Below are positions 25,886 to 35,505 of a stretch of 64,000 bases of DNA, in pieces. Made by a program: the position numbers and the translations under genes. How positions within the stretch are numbered: the stretch's first letter is position 1; every line of letters starts with the position of its first letter. The stretch is from the NCBI RefSeq assembly GCF_040448305.1, contig NZ_CP148752.1, forward strand, positions 3,782,001 to 3,846,000, given 5' to 3'. Below the pieces are notes generated by a model. It was given only the letters and a program-made list of their open reading frames with translations, did not search any database and was not told the DNA's origin. Source of the DNA: Pseudomonas fluorescens. GTDB lineage: Bacteria > Pseudomonadota > Gammaproteobacteria > Pseudomonadales > Pseudomonadaceae.

Positions 25886-26446
25886 TCAATGCGAGTGGTT
25901 GCTGCTGTTGCCACCGGCGTCCATGATCGTGCCGGCGCCGGTGATGTCGCCGGATACACTCAGCGTGCCGTCGATGCTCACGTCACCCGCCAGGGTGATT
26001 TGGCTGGCCGTCACCCGGACTTGCTCCGGCGTCACGTCAAGCTGCGAGCCACCGACCGTGATCGTCGCGCTACTGCCGTTGGGCAAATCGATGCTGTAGC
26101 TGCCAGCTTGCCAGTCATAAACCAGCGAGCCGCCATCGTCGAAGTACCAGGCCTCGACGTGATCGCGGTTATCCGGGGGTGCCCCGGCGTTGCCATACAG
26201 CCCCGGGATAAAGGTGCCCATGGCCGGATCACCGCTCGGGCTGAACAGCGCGCCCTGCTCATTCGGGCTCGGTGCACGCCAATGACGGGCTTTGCCGGCG
26301 GCCAGGCTGTGCCAGCGCACCCAGGCACTGACCCAGGTACCGGCCTTGACCCGCACCCGCCCGGCGCTCAGATCGACGCCGACCACCACGCAAGGCAGCA
26401 GCATGGCGGCGATCATCCGGTCGTGTTCGGCGCTTGCGTATCCCAT
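25886..26446 (-). CDS. V: Baseplate assembly protein V (spike)
   Basis: A 186-residue P2 gpV-like protein: OB-fold N-terminal part (about 10-90) and a beta-helical C-terminal half with VTVGG/ITLAGDVSIDGTLSV repeats ending in NSSNHSH, a histidine-rich tip like the metal-binding apex of P2-type membrane-piercing spikes. Confidence 0.9.
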   Translation of the reverse strand: MGYASAEHDRMIAAMLLPCVVVGVDLSAGRVRVKAGTWVSAWVRWHSLAAGKARHWRAPSPNEQGALFSPSGDPAMGTFIPGLYGNAGAPPDNRDHVEAWYFDDGGSLVYDWQAGSYSIDLPNGSSATITVGGSQLDVTPEQVRVTASQITLAGDVSIDGTLSVSGDITGAGTIMDAGGNSSNHSH

Positions 26447-26964
26447 GCCAGATCCTCCGGCTGAAAGTAGTGATCTTCATTGCCGGTACCGGTGCAGCCA
26501 TCGACGTTCAGGTACAGGGAACCGGGCGGTTCGACTGGCCATAACCATTCGGTTTCGCCAATCTGGAACACCTGCTTCCACTCCACGATCCACACCACAA
26601 ATTGCGCCAGCTCCGGCATCGAGTCGTCCGGAAATGCACGCACCTCCTGCACCTCTTCGACAAAGTCCAGCCCCCAATACTGCCCGCGCAAAATTTTGCT
26701 GATCTCGGCGGCCAGAATGGCGGCCTGCAAGGCCGCTTTGCTGATGGTCGAATCGACCATGATGCACACCTGGAAGCGGCCGCTCAGGGAGGTTTTGCCG
26801 CTGCCATTGTCGGCGGCTTCGCCGATTTCCGTCAGGGCGAACAACACCGCCGGCAGACCGACTTCAGCGTTCAGTTCGGGGAACGCCTCGACGCTCACCA
26901 CCGACGGCAACCCGGCGCGGAACGTCGCCTCGATCGCATTGTGTAAGGTCGTCAGCTCATCCAT
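26413..26964 (-). CDS. Hypothetical tail-completion protein
   Basis: A 183-residue protein with no family I can name with certainty. Length, composition and position between head-tail connectors and V suggest a tail terminator/completion role. Overlaps V by 34 bp and the next upstream gene by 8 bp. Confidence 0.55.
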   Translation of the reverse strand: MDELTTLHNAIEATFRAGLPSVVSVEAFPELNAEVGLPAVLFALTEIGEAADNGSGKTSLSGRFQVCIMVDSTISKAALQAAILAAEISKILRGQYWGLDFVEEVQEVRAFPDDSMPELAQFVVWIVEWKQVFQIGETEWLWPVEPPGSLYLNVDGCTGTGNEDHYFQPEDLAWDTQAPNTTG

Positions 26965-27322
26965 TGTTCAAACTCAGTATGAAAGTGACCATACCGGCAC
27001 CGTCCGGCTCGCGCTTGCTGACCTTGTAGCGACCGCCGCCCTGCTCCACCGGTAGATCAATGGTGAGAAAGGTGTCTTTCTCGATGCCCACCGCCTCCAC
27101 CACGCGAGCCGTGAAGGTGGGTGCCAGAACGTTATCCGTCACGATGGCATTGCCCAGGCGTACGCTCTTCGATTTGCCGCCGACATCCGCACCGACAAAG
27201 GGCGAGAAGAACGCACCGAACAGTGCCAGGCCGTCCGGCTTGATGGCGCGATCGCCGAGGCGATCGACCAACACTGCATCCATCCGGGCCGTGATGTCAC
27301 GAAAGCGGCCCAGCGTGGTCAT
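26957..27322 (-). CDS. Hypothetical head-tail connector protein
   Basis: A 121-residue protein. The C-terminal half (LTIDLPVEQGGGRYKVSKREPDGAGMVTF) resembles small beta-barrel head-tail joining proteins of lambda FII type, an inference from position and beta-rich pattern. Overlaps the DUF2190 gene by 4 bp (ATGA). Confidence 0.5.
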   Translation of the reverse strand: MTTLGRFRDITARMDAVLVDRLGDRAIKPDGLALFGAFFSPFVGADVGGKSKSVRLGNAIVTDNVLAPTFTARVVEAVGIEKDTFLTIDLPVEQGGGRYKVSKREPDGAGMVTFILSLNNG

Positions 27323-27639
27323 TGAATCAACAACGCTTCGGCAATCCCGCCGACCGGAGCACTCATCAGCTTGCCAAATGGCACCGTGTCACCGGTAGCC
27401 GTGAGCGGATCTACCAGCACACCGGCTTGCAGGGCCACCTTTTGCCCCTGCAGCAGCGCTACATCGGCGGGCAGGCGCCAAACGCCGTCGAGATGACCGA
27501 CCAGCACAGCGCCTGCTGCACCATTGGCCATGGGAATGACTACCGTATCCACCAGCACCAACGGCACCCCCGCCGTCGCGCCACCGTCTGGAGCCACAAA
27601 AGTCAGCGTGCTGCCGGGACCCGAATAATTCTTGGACAT
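27319..27639 (-). CDS. DUF2190 family capsid decoration protein
   Basis: A 106-residue protein. The repeated VVIPMANGAAGAVLVGHLDGVWRL-like core and V-x-AGVLVDPLTATG are features of DUF2190 capsid-stabilising proteins. Directly after the capsid gene. Confidence 0.75.
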   Translation of the reverse strand: MSKNYSGPGSTLTFVAPDGGATAGVPLVLVDTVVIPMANGAAGAVLVGHLDGVWRLPADVALLQGQKVALQAGVLVDPLTATGDTVPFGKLMSAPVGGIAEALLIQ

Positions 27640-27668
27640 GCGATTTTCTCCTGTACAGAAACAACAAA

Positions 27669-27685
27669 CCCCGCTCGCGGCGGGG
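27669..27685 (-). terminator. Hairpin between capsid and decoration genes
   Basis: CCCCGC-TCGCG-GCGGGG stem; on the minus strand it is followed by only a short GTTTG, so termination should be partial. Confidence 0.5.
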
Positions 27686-27707
27686 TGTTTAGGGGACTCT
27701 TCAACCG

Positions 27708-29798
27708 TTAACGGCTGGCTTTCGCGGGTGGTACCACACCAACCGACTTGTTCAGACCGCGATAATCCAGCGCCGCGACCCCGGCATCGATCCGCACCTT
27801 GCTCGTCACGCCATCAATGGTGAAACCCTGTTGCTGCTCCATGTAAGGCTGTTCAACGCCGTCCAGGTAAGCGACTTCGATGGTGTCGGCACCTTGGCGG
27901 GCGGCTTCATACCAGGTGACTGGCGAATCATCGTCCAGGCGCGGCTCGGCGATCACCGTGGCGAAATTGCGAATCGGGTTGTCGATGCCGGCATTGGTAT
28001 CGACCCCAGGCACCGACGCCGAGCGGATCAGTTGATTGGTCTTGTCTTCCAGCGCCACCGGCACCAGGACAAACGCAGGGCGAATGTTCAGGGTGCGGGC
28101 CTTGCCGCCCTCGACCTCGGTTTTCTGCAAGGCCATGGCGGTCTTGGCCTTGCTCAGCGCTTCAATCGACATATTGGCGCCGGTACCGGAAAACAGGTTA
28201 TTGCGCGAGGCATCGAACAGCTCTTTGCCGTCGCTCATCACCGGCGAATGGATCAGCGTGTCATAGACCAGATCGCCGATGGTGCCGCGTGCGGCCAGGC
28301 CCATGTTGTAAGGCACGGTGCTCAGTTGGTCGAGGTCATCGTTGATGATCGCCTGACGGGTGATGCTGAACATCTCACCGTAGGTGGCCAGGCGGATTTT
28401 TTCGCCACGGTCATTGGTGGTGATGTACTTGTATTCAGCTCCTGGGCGAACTTCACGCAGACTCGGGAACGCACCCATGCCAACCCGGGACGCCACCTTG
28501 AAGTCACTCAAACGGCCCTTTTTCGTCCACAGGTGATAGGTTTCCGGCGCCTCGTCCCAACCGAGCAGGACCGACTTGGCGGCGCTGTCCACCAAGATGT
28601 TGCCGAAGTCGCTGGAGTCATGGGTGAACGCCAGACCGACCATGGCCATCGGATCAAGGGTGGCCACTAGAATGCCGCGATCATGCAGCGAGGCGCGGGC
28701 CAGCTCGCGCAGGCTCATGTGGTTATAGGCGTTGTCTTTCTGGTTTTCCGCCTGACCCAAACGACCGGCCAGCGAGGCGCGCACCGAATCGCCAACCAGG
28801 TTGCCGTTGCCGATGTGGCCATGGTGGTGAGGTCCACCCGTGGGGGTGGTGGTCGAGCCCAGCGCAACCAGCAGTTTTTCCCGCGCCATCTCAGCCGTAC
28901 AGCTCAGGTCATTGAGGCAGGTGTTGAGCAGCTCGGTGTGGCTGGTGACCAGCGAACCACAGAACGCGGCATTGATCGCCGTACGGCGAGCACCGTCCGC
29001 TGCCATGACCTGGGCGCGCATTTGATCCAGGGTCAGCGCGACCGGCGCCGGATCGACCGCCGGTGCCGGAGTTGGGGCCGACGTTGGACTCGGAGCTGGG
29101 GTTGGAGCGGAAGCACGTGGATCGAACAGATTTTTCGCCGAGGTAGGCATATTGGTGAACTCCTGCATTCGTTTTGAAGTGAGTTGAGCAGCCGCCTTGA
29201 ACGGATCAAGCACCTTGTCAGCGAAACCGGCGGCCACCGCTTCGTTGCCATCCATCCAGGTTTCAGCCTTGAGCAGCACCTGGATGTCCTCGATCGATTT
29301 GCCTGACTTGCGCATGTACGCCTGAATCAGCGTGCTCTCGACTTTGTCGAGTAAATCGGCGTACTCGCGCATGGCATCGGCATCACCGACCTGACCACCC
29401 CACGGCTTGTGAATCATCATCATTGCGTTGGCCGGCATGTTGATTTCATCGCCGGCCATGGCGACCACGCTGGCCATCGAAGCGGCGAGACCGTCGATGT
29501 ACACCACGACCCGGGCCGAATGGCCGCGCAGCAGGTTGTACATGGTGGTCCCTTCAAACACGTCACCACCCGGCGAGTGGATGTGCAGGTTGATCTGAGA
29601 CACATCGCCCATGGCGGCCAGATCGCGGGCGAACTGTTTGGCCGTAATGCCCCACGCGCCAATTTCGTCATACAGCATCACCTCGACCACCCCGCGTTGC
29701 AGCGCGGCGCTCAGTGAGTACCAGCTTTCGCCGGGTTTATTCGTCGGGGTTATCGAGGCTCTCGGCCTCATCAACGACAGGTTTTTTTGGCTGTTCAT
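27708..29798 (-). CDS. Prohead protease / major capsid protein fusion
   Basis: A 696-residue fusion. Residues about 25-215 form a ClpP-like serine protease: HIHSPGGDVFEG (oxyanion region), Ser107 in DGLAASMAS, His130 in MMMIHKPWG. An Ala/Pro linker (about 225-260, PTPAPSPTSAP type) leads to a capsid domain (about 300-696) with FNI-like segments and the C-terminal EVAYLDGVEQPYMEQQQGF. The protease presumably frees itself and the scaffold during head maturation. Start chosen at MNSQKNLSL (overlaps the portal gene by 62 bp); ATG codons at 29816 and 29771 are alternatives. Confidence 0.9.
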   Translation of the reverse strand: MNSQKNLSLMRPRASITPTNKPGESWYSLSAALQRGVVEVMLYDEIGAWGITAKQFARDLAAMGDVSQINLHIHSPGGDVFEGTTMYNLLRGHSARVVVYIDGLAASMASVVAMAGDEINMPANAMMMIHKPWGGQVGDADAMREYADLLDKVESTLIQAYMRKSGKSIEDIQVLLKAETWMDGNEAVAAGFADKVLDPFKAAAQLTSKRMQEFTNMPTSAKNLFDPRASAPTPAPSPTSAPTPAPAVDPAPVALTLDQMRAQVMAADGARRTAINAAFCGSLVTSHTELLNTCLNDLSCTAEMAREKLLVALGSTTTPTGGPHHHGHIGNGNLVGDSVRASLAGRLGQAENQKDNAYNHMSLRELARASLHDRGILVATLDPMAMVGLAFTHDSSDFGNILVDSAAKSVLLGWDEAPETYHLWTKKGRLSDFKVASRVGMGAFPSLREVRPGAEYKYITTNDRGEKIRLATYGEMFSITRQAIINDDLDQLSTVPYNMGLAARGTIGDLVYDTLIHSPVMSDGKELFDASRNNLFSGTGANMSIEALSKAKTAMALQKTEVEGGKARTLNIRPAFVLVPVALEDKTNQLIRSASVPGVDTNAGIDNPIRNFATVIAEPRLDDDSPVTWYEAARQGADTIEVAYLDGVEQPYMEQQQGFTIDGVTSKVRIDAGVAALDYRGLNKSVGVVPPAKASR

Positions 29799-31281
29799 CG
29801 GTTTGCGTTTTTCCATAAATCTCGTGATAGAAGTCCGAGCTGAAGACCAGTCCCTGCTCCCGGTTGGTTTTGATTTCCGAAGCTCGGGAACGCTTGAGTT
29901 CCTGCGGATTGCGCTGCCGCGCCCGCGCCACTTCCGACTCGTCGGCAAAGCCGGCCTCGACCAGGATCTTCCAGGCATTGGCCTCATGGATCGGGTTGAT
30001 CCAAGGCATTACCGGCCCTTGGTAAATCGCGCCAAACACCGTGTCCGGATCGACGTCGACCGGCACTTGGATCACCCCACTGGCGATCGCCATGTGCAGC
30101 CATTCGCGATAGACCGGGCGACTCCAGTAGTCGATAAATTCGTGCTGCAGCAGGTCATAACCCGCCTGCCCCTCGACGAGCTCCTGACGCTGTGCGGAAT
30201 AGGTGCCGTCGTAACTGCGCGCCACACTGGAGTAGGTGCCCCGGGTGCCGGCGGCCACGGCCTTGAGCTGACCGTTGCGAAAGCCTTCCAGAAAGGGGTT
30301 GGGCCGATTACTTTCGATCATGCCGACGTCTTCGCCGGGCAGCAGGCCGTCGAACACCATGCCCGGACCGATGGGAATGCTGCGGGCGCTGACGCTCTGA
30401 CCATTCACGGCAGACGGTGCGGTGTAGTCGTCCGGCGTCCCTTTCTTGATGTACATGGCCAGCGCCGCGCTGATGCGGGCGGCGACTCGTTCGCTTTCCT
30501 CGTAATCCTTGATGTCCGCCAGGCGGACTAGCACGGCATGTAGCAGCGGCTGCCCGCGGTTCTGACCGATGCGTTTTCGGTGCGCGATGTGAATCATCTG
30601 CTCGGCTGGCACACGCTTGGTGGCCAGGGTCAGCTGGTAACCGGCCGCGTGCCCGGGGTGATGCTTGACCAGGTGATAGGCACGAACCCGGCGCCACTGA
30701 TTGCGCTCGATCCCCTGCACAATGCCCTTGGCTTCATCGTTGTATTCCCACGGCAGATAATCCGGCTCCAACAACTCCAGGGCGAAGGGCACCACGTTCA
30801 AATGCTCATAGCTGGGCACTCGCCCCTTGAGCTTCTGCGCCAAGGCTTCGCCATCGCGCAGCCAGGTACGGCACACCTGTCGCTCCATCTGCGGGCGGGA
30901 CAGCTCGCCGGACGTTTCCGGGTGCAACGACCATTCGGCCCAGCGGGCCTTGATCTGCGCCGCAAACTCCAAGTGCACTTCCCCTGCGTAGCTCAAGGGA
31001 AACGGCTCGACCGCGATGCCCATGCCGCCCACCACGCGCTCTTCCAGGCGATCGAACAAACCAGTAACTATGTCGTGGTCTTCGTCCAGCTTGCGGCATT
31101 GCTCGCGCAGGGAACGCGCCGAACGCTGCAGCGAGCGGTCCGCGCTGGCGGATTGTTTCTTGGCCTGGTGCGTGCGAGTCATCTGCGCGGCTTCAAAGGC
31201 CATGATCTTGTGACGGGCATGCAGACGTTCAGCCACCAGCCCCGGAAACACCGGGGCCAGCACGCGATCCAGCAGGTTCAT
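29737..31281 (-). CDS. Phage portal protein (lambda family)
   Basis: A 514-residue lambda-type portal: MNLLDRVLAPVFPG at the N-terminus, RTWLRDGEALAQKL, and the C-terminal RPVYREWLHMAIASG. Forms the twelve-fold DNA entry ring. Its ATG overlaps the stop of the gpW-like gene. Confidence 0.9.
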   Translation of the reverse strand: MNLLDRVLAPVFPGLVAERLHARHKIMAFEAAQMTRTHQAKKQSASADRSLQRSARSLREQCRKLDEDHDIVTGLFDRLEERVVGGMGIAVEPFPLSYAGEVHLEFAAQIKARWAEWSLHPETSGELSRPQMERQVCRTWLRDGEALAQKLKGRVPSYEHLNVVPFALELLEPDYLPWEYNDEAKGIVQGIERNQWRRVRAYHLVKHHPGHAAGYQLTLATKRVPAEQMIHIAHRKRIGQNRGQPLLHAVLVRLADIKDYEESERVAARISAALAMYIKKGTPDDYTAPSAVNGQSVSARSIPIGPGMVFDGLLPGEDVGMIESNRPNPFLEGFRNGQLKAVAAGTRGTYSSVARSYDGTYSAQRQELVEGQAGYDLLQHEFIDYWSRPVYREWLHMAIASGVIQVPVDVDPDTVFGAIYQGPVMPWINPIHEANAWKILVEAGFADESEVARARQRNPQELKRSRASEIKTNREQGLVFSSDFYHEIYGKTQTDEQPKKPVVDEAESLDNPDE

Positions 31282-31490
31282 CGGAATGTCGCCAGGGCGT
31301 ACGGCGGCTGCCCCGCCGCCGCTGCCTGTTGTGCTCGCACCCGGCGCTCCCATTCCAGTCGGCCGGCGCGGATTTCTTCCAGGTCATCCATGATCAGCTT
31401 GCGACCGTTAAAGAGGATTTCCTTGCCCTGCAGGATGGCCAGTTCGGCCTCCAGATAGCGGTCCACCATGTCTTGAGCGGTTATAGCCAT
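31278..31490 (-). CDS. gpW-like head-tail joining protein
   Basis: A 70-residue protein resembling lambda gpW (DRYLEAELAILQGKEILFNGRKL), which plugs the portal after packaging. Between terminase and portal as in lambda. Confidence 0.85.
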   Translation of the reverse strand: MAITAQDMVDRYLEAELAILQGKEILFNGRKLIMDDLEEIRAGRLEWERRVRAQQAAAAGQPPYALATFR

Positions 31491-33562
31491 GCGCCTTGTC
31501 CTGTATTAAGCCAGCCGCCCGACTCGGCGGGCTGGTCGGGTGAATGTTCAGGCTCTACCTCAGGTACCGACACCGTGGCCGGTGTCAGAGCGGCAACGGT
31601 GGCCGGTTTGCTTTTCTGCTCGTGACTCATCGGCACAGTCCAGGTGCCTGACGGCAACTGCTGTGCGAGCAGGTTGAGATTCATGCCAAAGCGCTGCTGC
31701 GTTATGCGTAACGCCGCCAAGGCGTACACCAGGCAGTCGAGCGCTTCGTTTCGTCGCCCGCCTGCGTCCCAGCGCTGCACGCGCTGGTGTTTGACGATCA
31801 CCCACTTGCGGCGCTCGGCAGTCAGTTGCCGTAACTCGTCTTCGCCGCAAATCATTTCGTTGGCAGGCAAATGAATACAGCCAGGCACAGGCGCGCCCGA
31901 GCCATCCGGCTGCATCTTGAGGCGGCCATAAATCAACTCTTTGGCATTGTCGGTACCCACTTCGACCAGGTAGGCACGTCCCCCTTTGACCTTGGTTTTC
32001 TTACGCGGCCAAGTCGCAATCGGCTTGCCATAGGTCGAGGCACCAAATACAGGGATCACCCACTGGGTGCCATGCTTGATGCATTCCTCACGTACTTCAT
32101 CGCAGTAGTGACCACCCTGGTCCCAACACCAACGCTCCACGCCCATCACCGTGCCATCCACCCGGGTGAAGGTCTTGTGGATCTCGAAACCGACCTTGGC
32201 CCGTAGCTCGATGCTGCCCGGGTCACCTTGAAGCACGAACTTATGGACCAGCCACGCTTCCTCTCCCGCGCCAAACGCCCAGACCCGACCTTCATAGCGG
32301 TCATCCTGGGTATCAATACCGCCGAACAGGGCAACCGCTTTAGCCGGCACTTGCGGATAAATTTCCCGGCGCGCGTGCAGCTGCTGCCATTCCAACTGCT
32401 CGCCTTGGTCCTCTTCCCATGCTTCGCCCAGAGTGGTGTTGACGAAGGTTTTGAGCTTGCCCCGATCCTTCTTGATCTTGAGCCATTCCGTGACGACTTC
32501 AGCCCAGGTCACAAACTCCGAGTACACCGTCCATATATGGAAAGTCACCGAACGCGGCGGCTGTATTGATTCGTCTGCAGCGCTGAACCAGGCCATGCCG
32601 TCGCGCGTCCAGATCCCGGTCCGCTCACAGATGTACCGGCCGTTAACGGATGCCGCGACCATTTCGTGGTATTCGAAGGTACAGCCATGGCCGGACTCGC
32701 ACAGGTACCAGGCCTTCACCACCTGCCCCAGCTCGTCCACGGCCCACTTGATACCGAACGGCGTAGCCGGGTCACCCCACTTCAGATACTGCTCGGTACC
32801 GCAGCACGGGCACTTGATGTTGAAACGCAAAAAGTGCGGGGAGTCATTGGCCGCCCGCGTGATCTGGCAGCCCTCCCCCGAGGTTTCCTCATTGTCGTCA
32901 GCGACAACCACTGTCGTCGGGGTCGATCCGCGTATGGACTTTTTGAACGTGGCACCTTCCAGGCGCTTGTCGCCAAGAATGGTCGGCGCCCCCTCGCCCT
33001 CGATGTCCGCGTTGAACTTCGACAGCTCGTCATAAATCACTTCATCCGGGCTTTTCTCCCGGTAGTTTTTCGCCGCCGTGCCACCCAGGCACCACAGCAT
33101 TTTGGCGTTATCAAAGCGCTTTTCATCCAGCGTGTTATCGCGATGCTTCACCCCATACCAAGGTGCCAAGGCGCGCACCACAGGGCTGTCACGAATCATC
33201 GTTTCGATGTGCCGCTTCATCATGCCGTCAGCGTCGCCATCGGTTGGGCACCAGACAATGACGTTGCGTTTCTTGTGCTGGACCTTGTAGCCCATGTTGG
33301 CCACCAGCATTTTGGTGTAGCCAACCCGCGCCGATTTCAGCACGTTGACTTCACGGATCAGGTCGTTGCCCATTGCGTTGAGAATCGCGACCTGAAAAGG
33401 CGCTGTCGTCCAATCACCTTCCTGATAGGACGACTCGGACGACAGATAGAAATGATCATCGGCCCATTCAACCGCTGTGCGCGGCGGCTCTTTATAGAGG
33501 CCGGCGAGTCCCTTGCGGACTCCCTCAACCAGCGCCCTCATCCAAGGTTTCGACAAACTCAT
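31481..33562 (-). CDS. Terminase large subunit (GpA family)
   Basis: A 693-residue GpA-type terminase. The ATPase segment shows VLKSARVGYTKM (Walker-A like) and VIYDELSKF (Walker B). The nuclease half follows (about 340-600). Start at 33562, preceded by a GGAG site seven bases upstream, overlapping terS by 38 bp. Family points to cos-type packaging like lambda. Confidence 0.95.
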   Translation of the reverse strand: MSLSKPWMRALVEGVRKGLAGLYKEPPRTAVEWADDHFYLSSESSYQEGDWTTAPFQVAILNAMGNDLIREVNVLKSARVGYTKMLVANMGYKVQHKKRNVIVWCPTDGDADGMMKRHIETMIRDSPVVRALAPWYGVKHRDNTLDEKRFDNAKMLWCLGGTAAKNYREKSPDEVIYDELSKFNADIEGEGAPTILGDKRLEGATFKKSIRGSTPTTVVVADDNEETSGEGCQITRAANDSPHFLRFNIKCPCCGTEQYLKWGDPATPFGIKWAVDELGQVVKAWYLCESGHGCTFEYHEMVAASVNGRYICERTGIWTRDGMAWFSAADESIQPPRSVTFHIWTVYSEFVTWAEVVTEWLKIKKDRGKLKTFVNTTLGEAWEEDQGEQLEWQQLHARREIYPQVPAKAVALFGGIDTQDDRYEGRVWAFGAGEEAWLVHKFVLQGDPGSIELRAKVGFEIHKTFTRVDGTVMGVERWCWDQGGHYCDEVREECIKHGTQWVIPVFGASTYGKPIATWPRKKTKVKGGRAYLVEVGTDNAKELIYGRLKMQPDGSGAPVPGCIHLPANEMICGEDELRQLTAERRKWVIVKHQRVQRWDAGGRRNEALDCLVYALAALRITQQRFGMNLNLLAQQLPSGTWTVPMSHEQKSKPATVAALTPATVSVPEVEPEHSPDQPAESGGWLNTGQGAWL

Positions 33563-34079
33563 CAAGCAACTCCGGCAATAGATCAGCCAAGCCGACCGCA
33601 TCGTTACGCGTCACGGCGACTTCGCGCTGTATCGCCTCAAGGTGACGCACCTCGATGTCGGGACACTTGCGCTTGACCTTCAAGTGCACGGTGTCGAGGG
33701 TTGACCCGAGCTTTGCGCTCAGACGAGACAATGCGAACAAGCAAAAATCAACCGGTACCAGCCTCTTGGCCTTAACCTTGTTTCGCATTTCCTGAGCGTC
33801 TGCCTGCTCAGTTGTCAGTCGCAGTTTTTGCTGCGCCTGTTTGTATTCAATGAGCGGATCGAGCGGATCACCGTTGTCGTCGACAGGTTGGTCTTTTGTC
33901 ACCTGATGCTTGAGTCGGTTATCCAGCACAGACCGGACGTCGTAGAACACGTCGCGGCCGATCTTCGCAACGGGCTGAACACCCCATTTATCAAAGGCCT
34001 GAGTCGTGATACCGAGGCTGGTAGCCATGCGCGATTTGTTCAGCCAATGAGGCTCGCGGGAGATGGTCGGATTGGCCAT
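33525..34079 (-). CDS. Terminase small subunit (DUF1441/Nu1-like)
   Basis: A 184-residue protein with an N-terminal DNA-binding domain (KSRMATSLGITTQAFDKWGV, residues about 15-34) and a helical C-terminal half, matching the DUF1441 family that serves as small terminase subunit. Confidence 0.85.
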   Translation of the reverse strand: MANPTISREPHWLNKSRMATSLGITTQAFDKWGVQPVAKIGRDVFYDVRSVLDNRLKHQVTKDQPVDDNGDPLDPLIEYKQAQQKLRLTTEQADAQEMRNKVKAKRLVPVDFCLFALSRLSAKLGSTLDTVHLKVKRKCPDIEVRHLEAIQREVAVTRNDAVGLADLLPELLDEFVETLDEGAG

Positions 34080-34241
34080 GGACTAAACAACAACCTCGAT
34101 TCAAAAATGGGTCATACATAGCGAAGCAGCGGGGCCCGAATTACCCCCTAGGCCTCCCTCCTCGGGAGGACCCGTTGAATTCACGCCAAACTCAGCAGGT
34201 CAAGTAATAACGGTACAGAAACAGCTTTTTCCTGCTGTCTG
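34080..34241. other. Gap next to terminase (possible cos region)
   Basis: Contains a GGCCTCCC/GGGAGG-type hairpin (about 34151-34170). A cos site would be expected beside the small terminase gene in a GpA-type phage, but I cannot identify cohesive ends from sequence alone. Confidence 0.25.
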
Positions 34242-34982
34242 TCAGGGCTTGGCGGTGGCCATAGCATCGACAAATGCACCGCGGAACTCGGCGCCGTAGT
34301 GGGCCTTGCAGATGTTGTTGGCGATCTTGAAGAACGGGAAGATGGCGCGGTACATCGGCGCGCTCCGGCTGAAGACAAACATCGGCCTGACGGCATCGCC
34401 GAACGCCGTATCTTTGCGCTCCCACACACCAGCCGTTCCCCCGACAACGCCCGAGAAATAACTCCTAGCATTGCCCTTGCGCTGACTGCGCTTGCTGTTG
34501 GAGGCGTTGGCCTGATAGCCACGCGAGGTTTCGGCAGCCCCCAAGCCCGACAAGATCCGAGTCATCGTTCCTCGGGAAACGTTGCCATGCTTGTCGAGCA
34601 CGTTGGGATTAGGGATTGCGAACTGGCTGGATTTCATAAAGCCGCGCGCGATCAGGGCTTTTTCAAAGCGCTTATGCGGTCGTGGCCCGCCCCTGACGGT
34701 CTGCTGAAGGTAGGTATCAGCGGGAATGCCAGAGGTCCAAGAGTCCTTGAAAAAGACTTCGGCCGGCTTACTTTTGGTGGCCATTCTGACAAACAAGCTG
34801 TTCATCGTAGTCCGAGTTGGCCGATCCAGACGCTGCGCCATGACGGTCAGTTCGCCCTTCTTGACCCGCTGGGCCAAGCGGGTCGCGGTCAGGGCAAGCA
34901 CATGCGGAATGTGCTTTTTCTCCAGCTCCAGCAACGCCTCGGACACGGGCAGCAAGTCGGGTGTGATTTTGATTTTGACCAT
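34242..34982 (-). CDS. Hypothetical phage protein (minor tail Z-like?)
   Basis: A 246-residue basic protein; ALTATRLAQRVKKGELTVMAQR near the N-terminus resembles minor tail proteins of the lambda Z group, but position before terminase is unusual for that. Function not established. Between the holin and terS. Confidence 0.5.
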   Translation of the reverse strand: MVKIKITPDLLPVSEALLELEKKHIPHVLALTATRLAQRVKKGELTVMAQRLDRPTRTTMNSLFVRMATKSKPAEVFFKDSWTSGIPADTYLQQTVRGGPRPHKRFEKALIARGFMKSSQFAIPNPNVLDKHGNVSRGTMTRILSGLGAAETSRGYQANASNSKRSQRKGNARSYFSGVVGGTAGVWERKDTAFGDAVRPMFVFSRSAPMYRAIFPFFKIANNICKAHYGAEFRGAFVDAMATAKP

Positions 34983-35063
34983 TTAGTTTTCCGCGATAGC
35001 CGAGCCGTAACTATCTGGCGGCCCGTTGAGCGAGTCATAGCGGGCCATCACTGCTTTACCTCG

Positions 35064-35387
35064 CTATGAATTACGGGAGTTGATACCAGCTTTCCTGGCC
35101 AGAAACTGGGTGTACAAACCGCCGGTTACATCAGCACCAATGACCGCGATTACGATGCCCAGACCGGCGGCAAGATAAAAGTTGCTCCACAGCGCCATCG
35201 CGAGCAGCAGCGTGGCCATACCCAACAGGCCAGACGCAAGAAAACGTAGTGCTACACGCTGGAGGATCTGCCGAAGACCAAGGTCAGTACCTGAGGCTCT
35301 CAACATCTCCCCAGATAATCCGGCCATGCTTAACAATACCAACAGCCAAAGAGGCACGTCGGCGAGAGCCTGATGCTCTGTGTTCAT
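35064..35387 (-). CDS. Phage holin (LydA-like)
   Basis: A 107-residue protein with three hydrophobic segments (about 12-32, 45-68, 70-90) and charged ends. The ATG at 35387 is preceded by GAGGA six bases away. It is the first gene of the late operon after Q and the tandem terminators, the lambda S position. No endolysin or spanin follows. Confidence 0.75.
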   Translation of the reverse strand: MNTEHQALADVPLWLLVLLSMAGLSGEMLRASGTDLGLRQILQRVALRFLASGLLGMATLLLAMALWSNFYLAAGLGIVIAVIGADVTGGLYTQFLARKAGINSRNS

Positions 35388-35469
35388 CTGTAGTCCTCGA
35401 GTAGATCCGGCCTCCATGTCACTGTCATCCGCTCGGAGCAAAGAGCCAGGCATAGGGCCGAAAACGAAA

Positions 35470-35492
35470 AAGCCCCGCTCAATGGCAGGGCT
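35470..35492 (-). terminator. Terminator upstream of holin (tR'-like, 1)
   Basis: Minus-strand AGCCCTG..CGGGGCT hairpin followed by TTTTTCG. With the next one it forms a tandem block that late transcripts must cross. Confidence 0.7.
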
Positions 35493-35505
35493 TATAAAAG
35501 GGCAC

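Noticed and set aside
34080..34241. cos site
   Set aside because: A hairpin is present next to terS, but nothing identifies cohesive ends; left as a possibility only.
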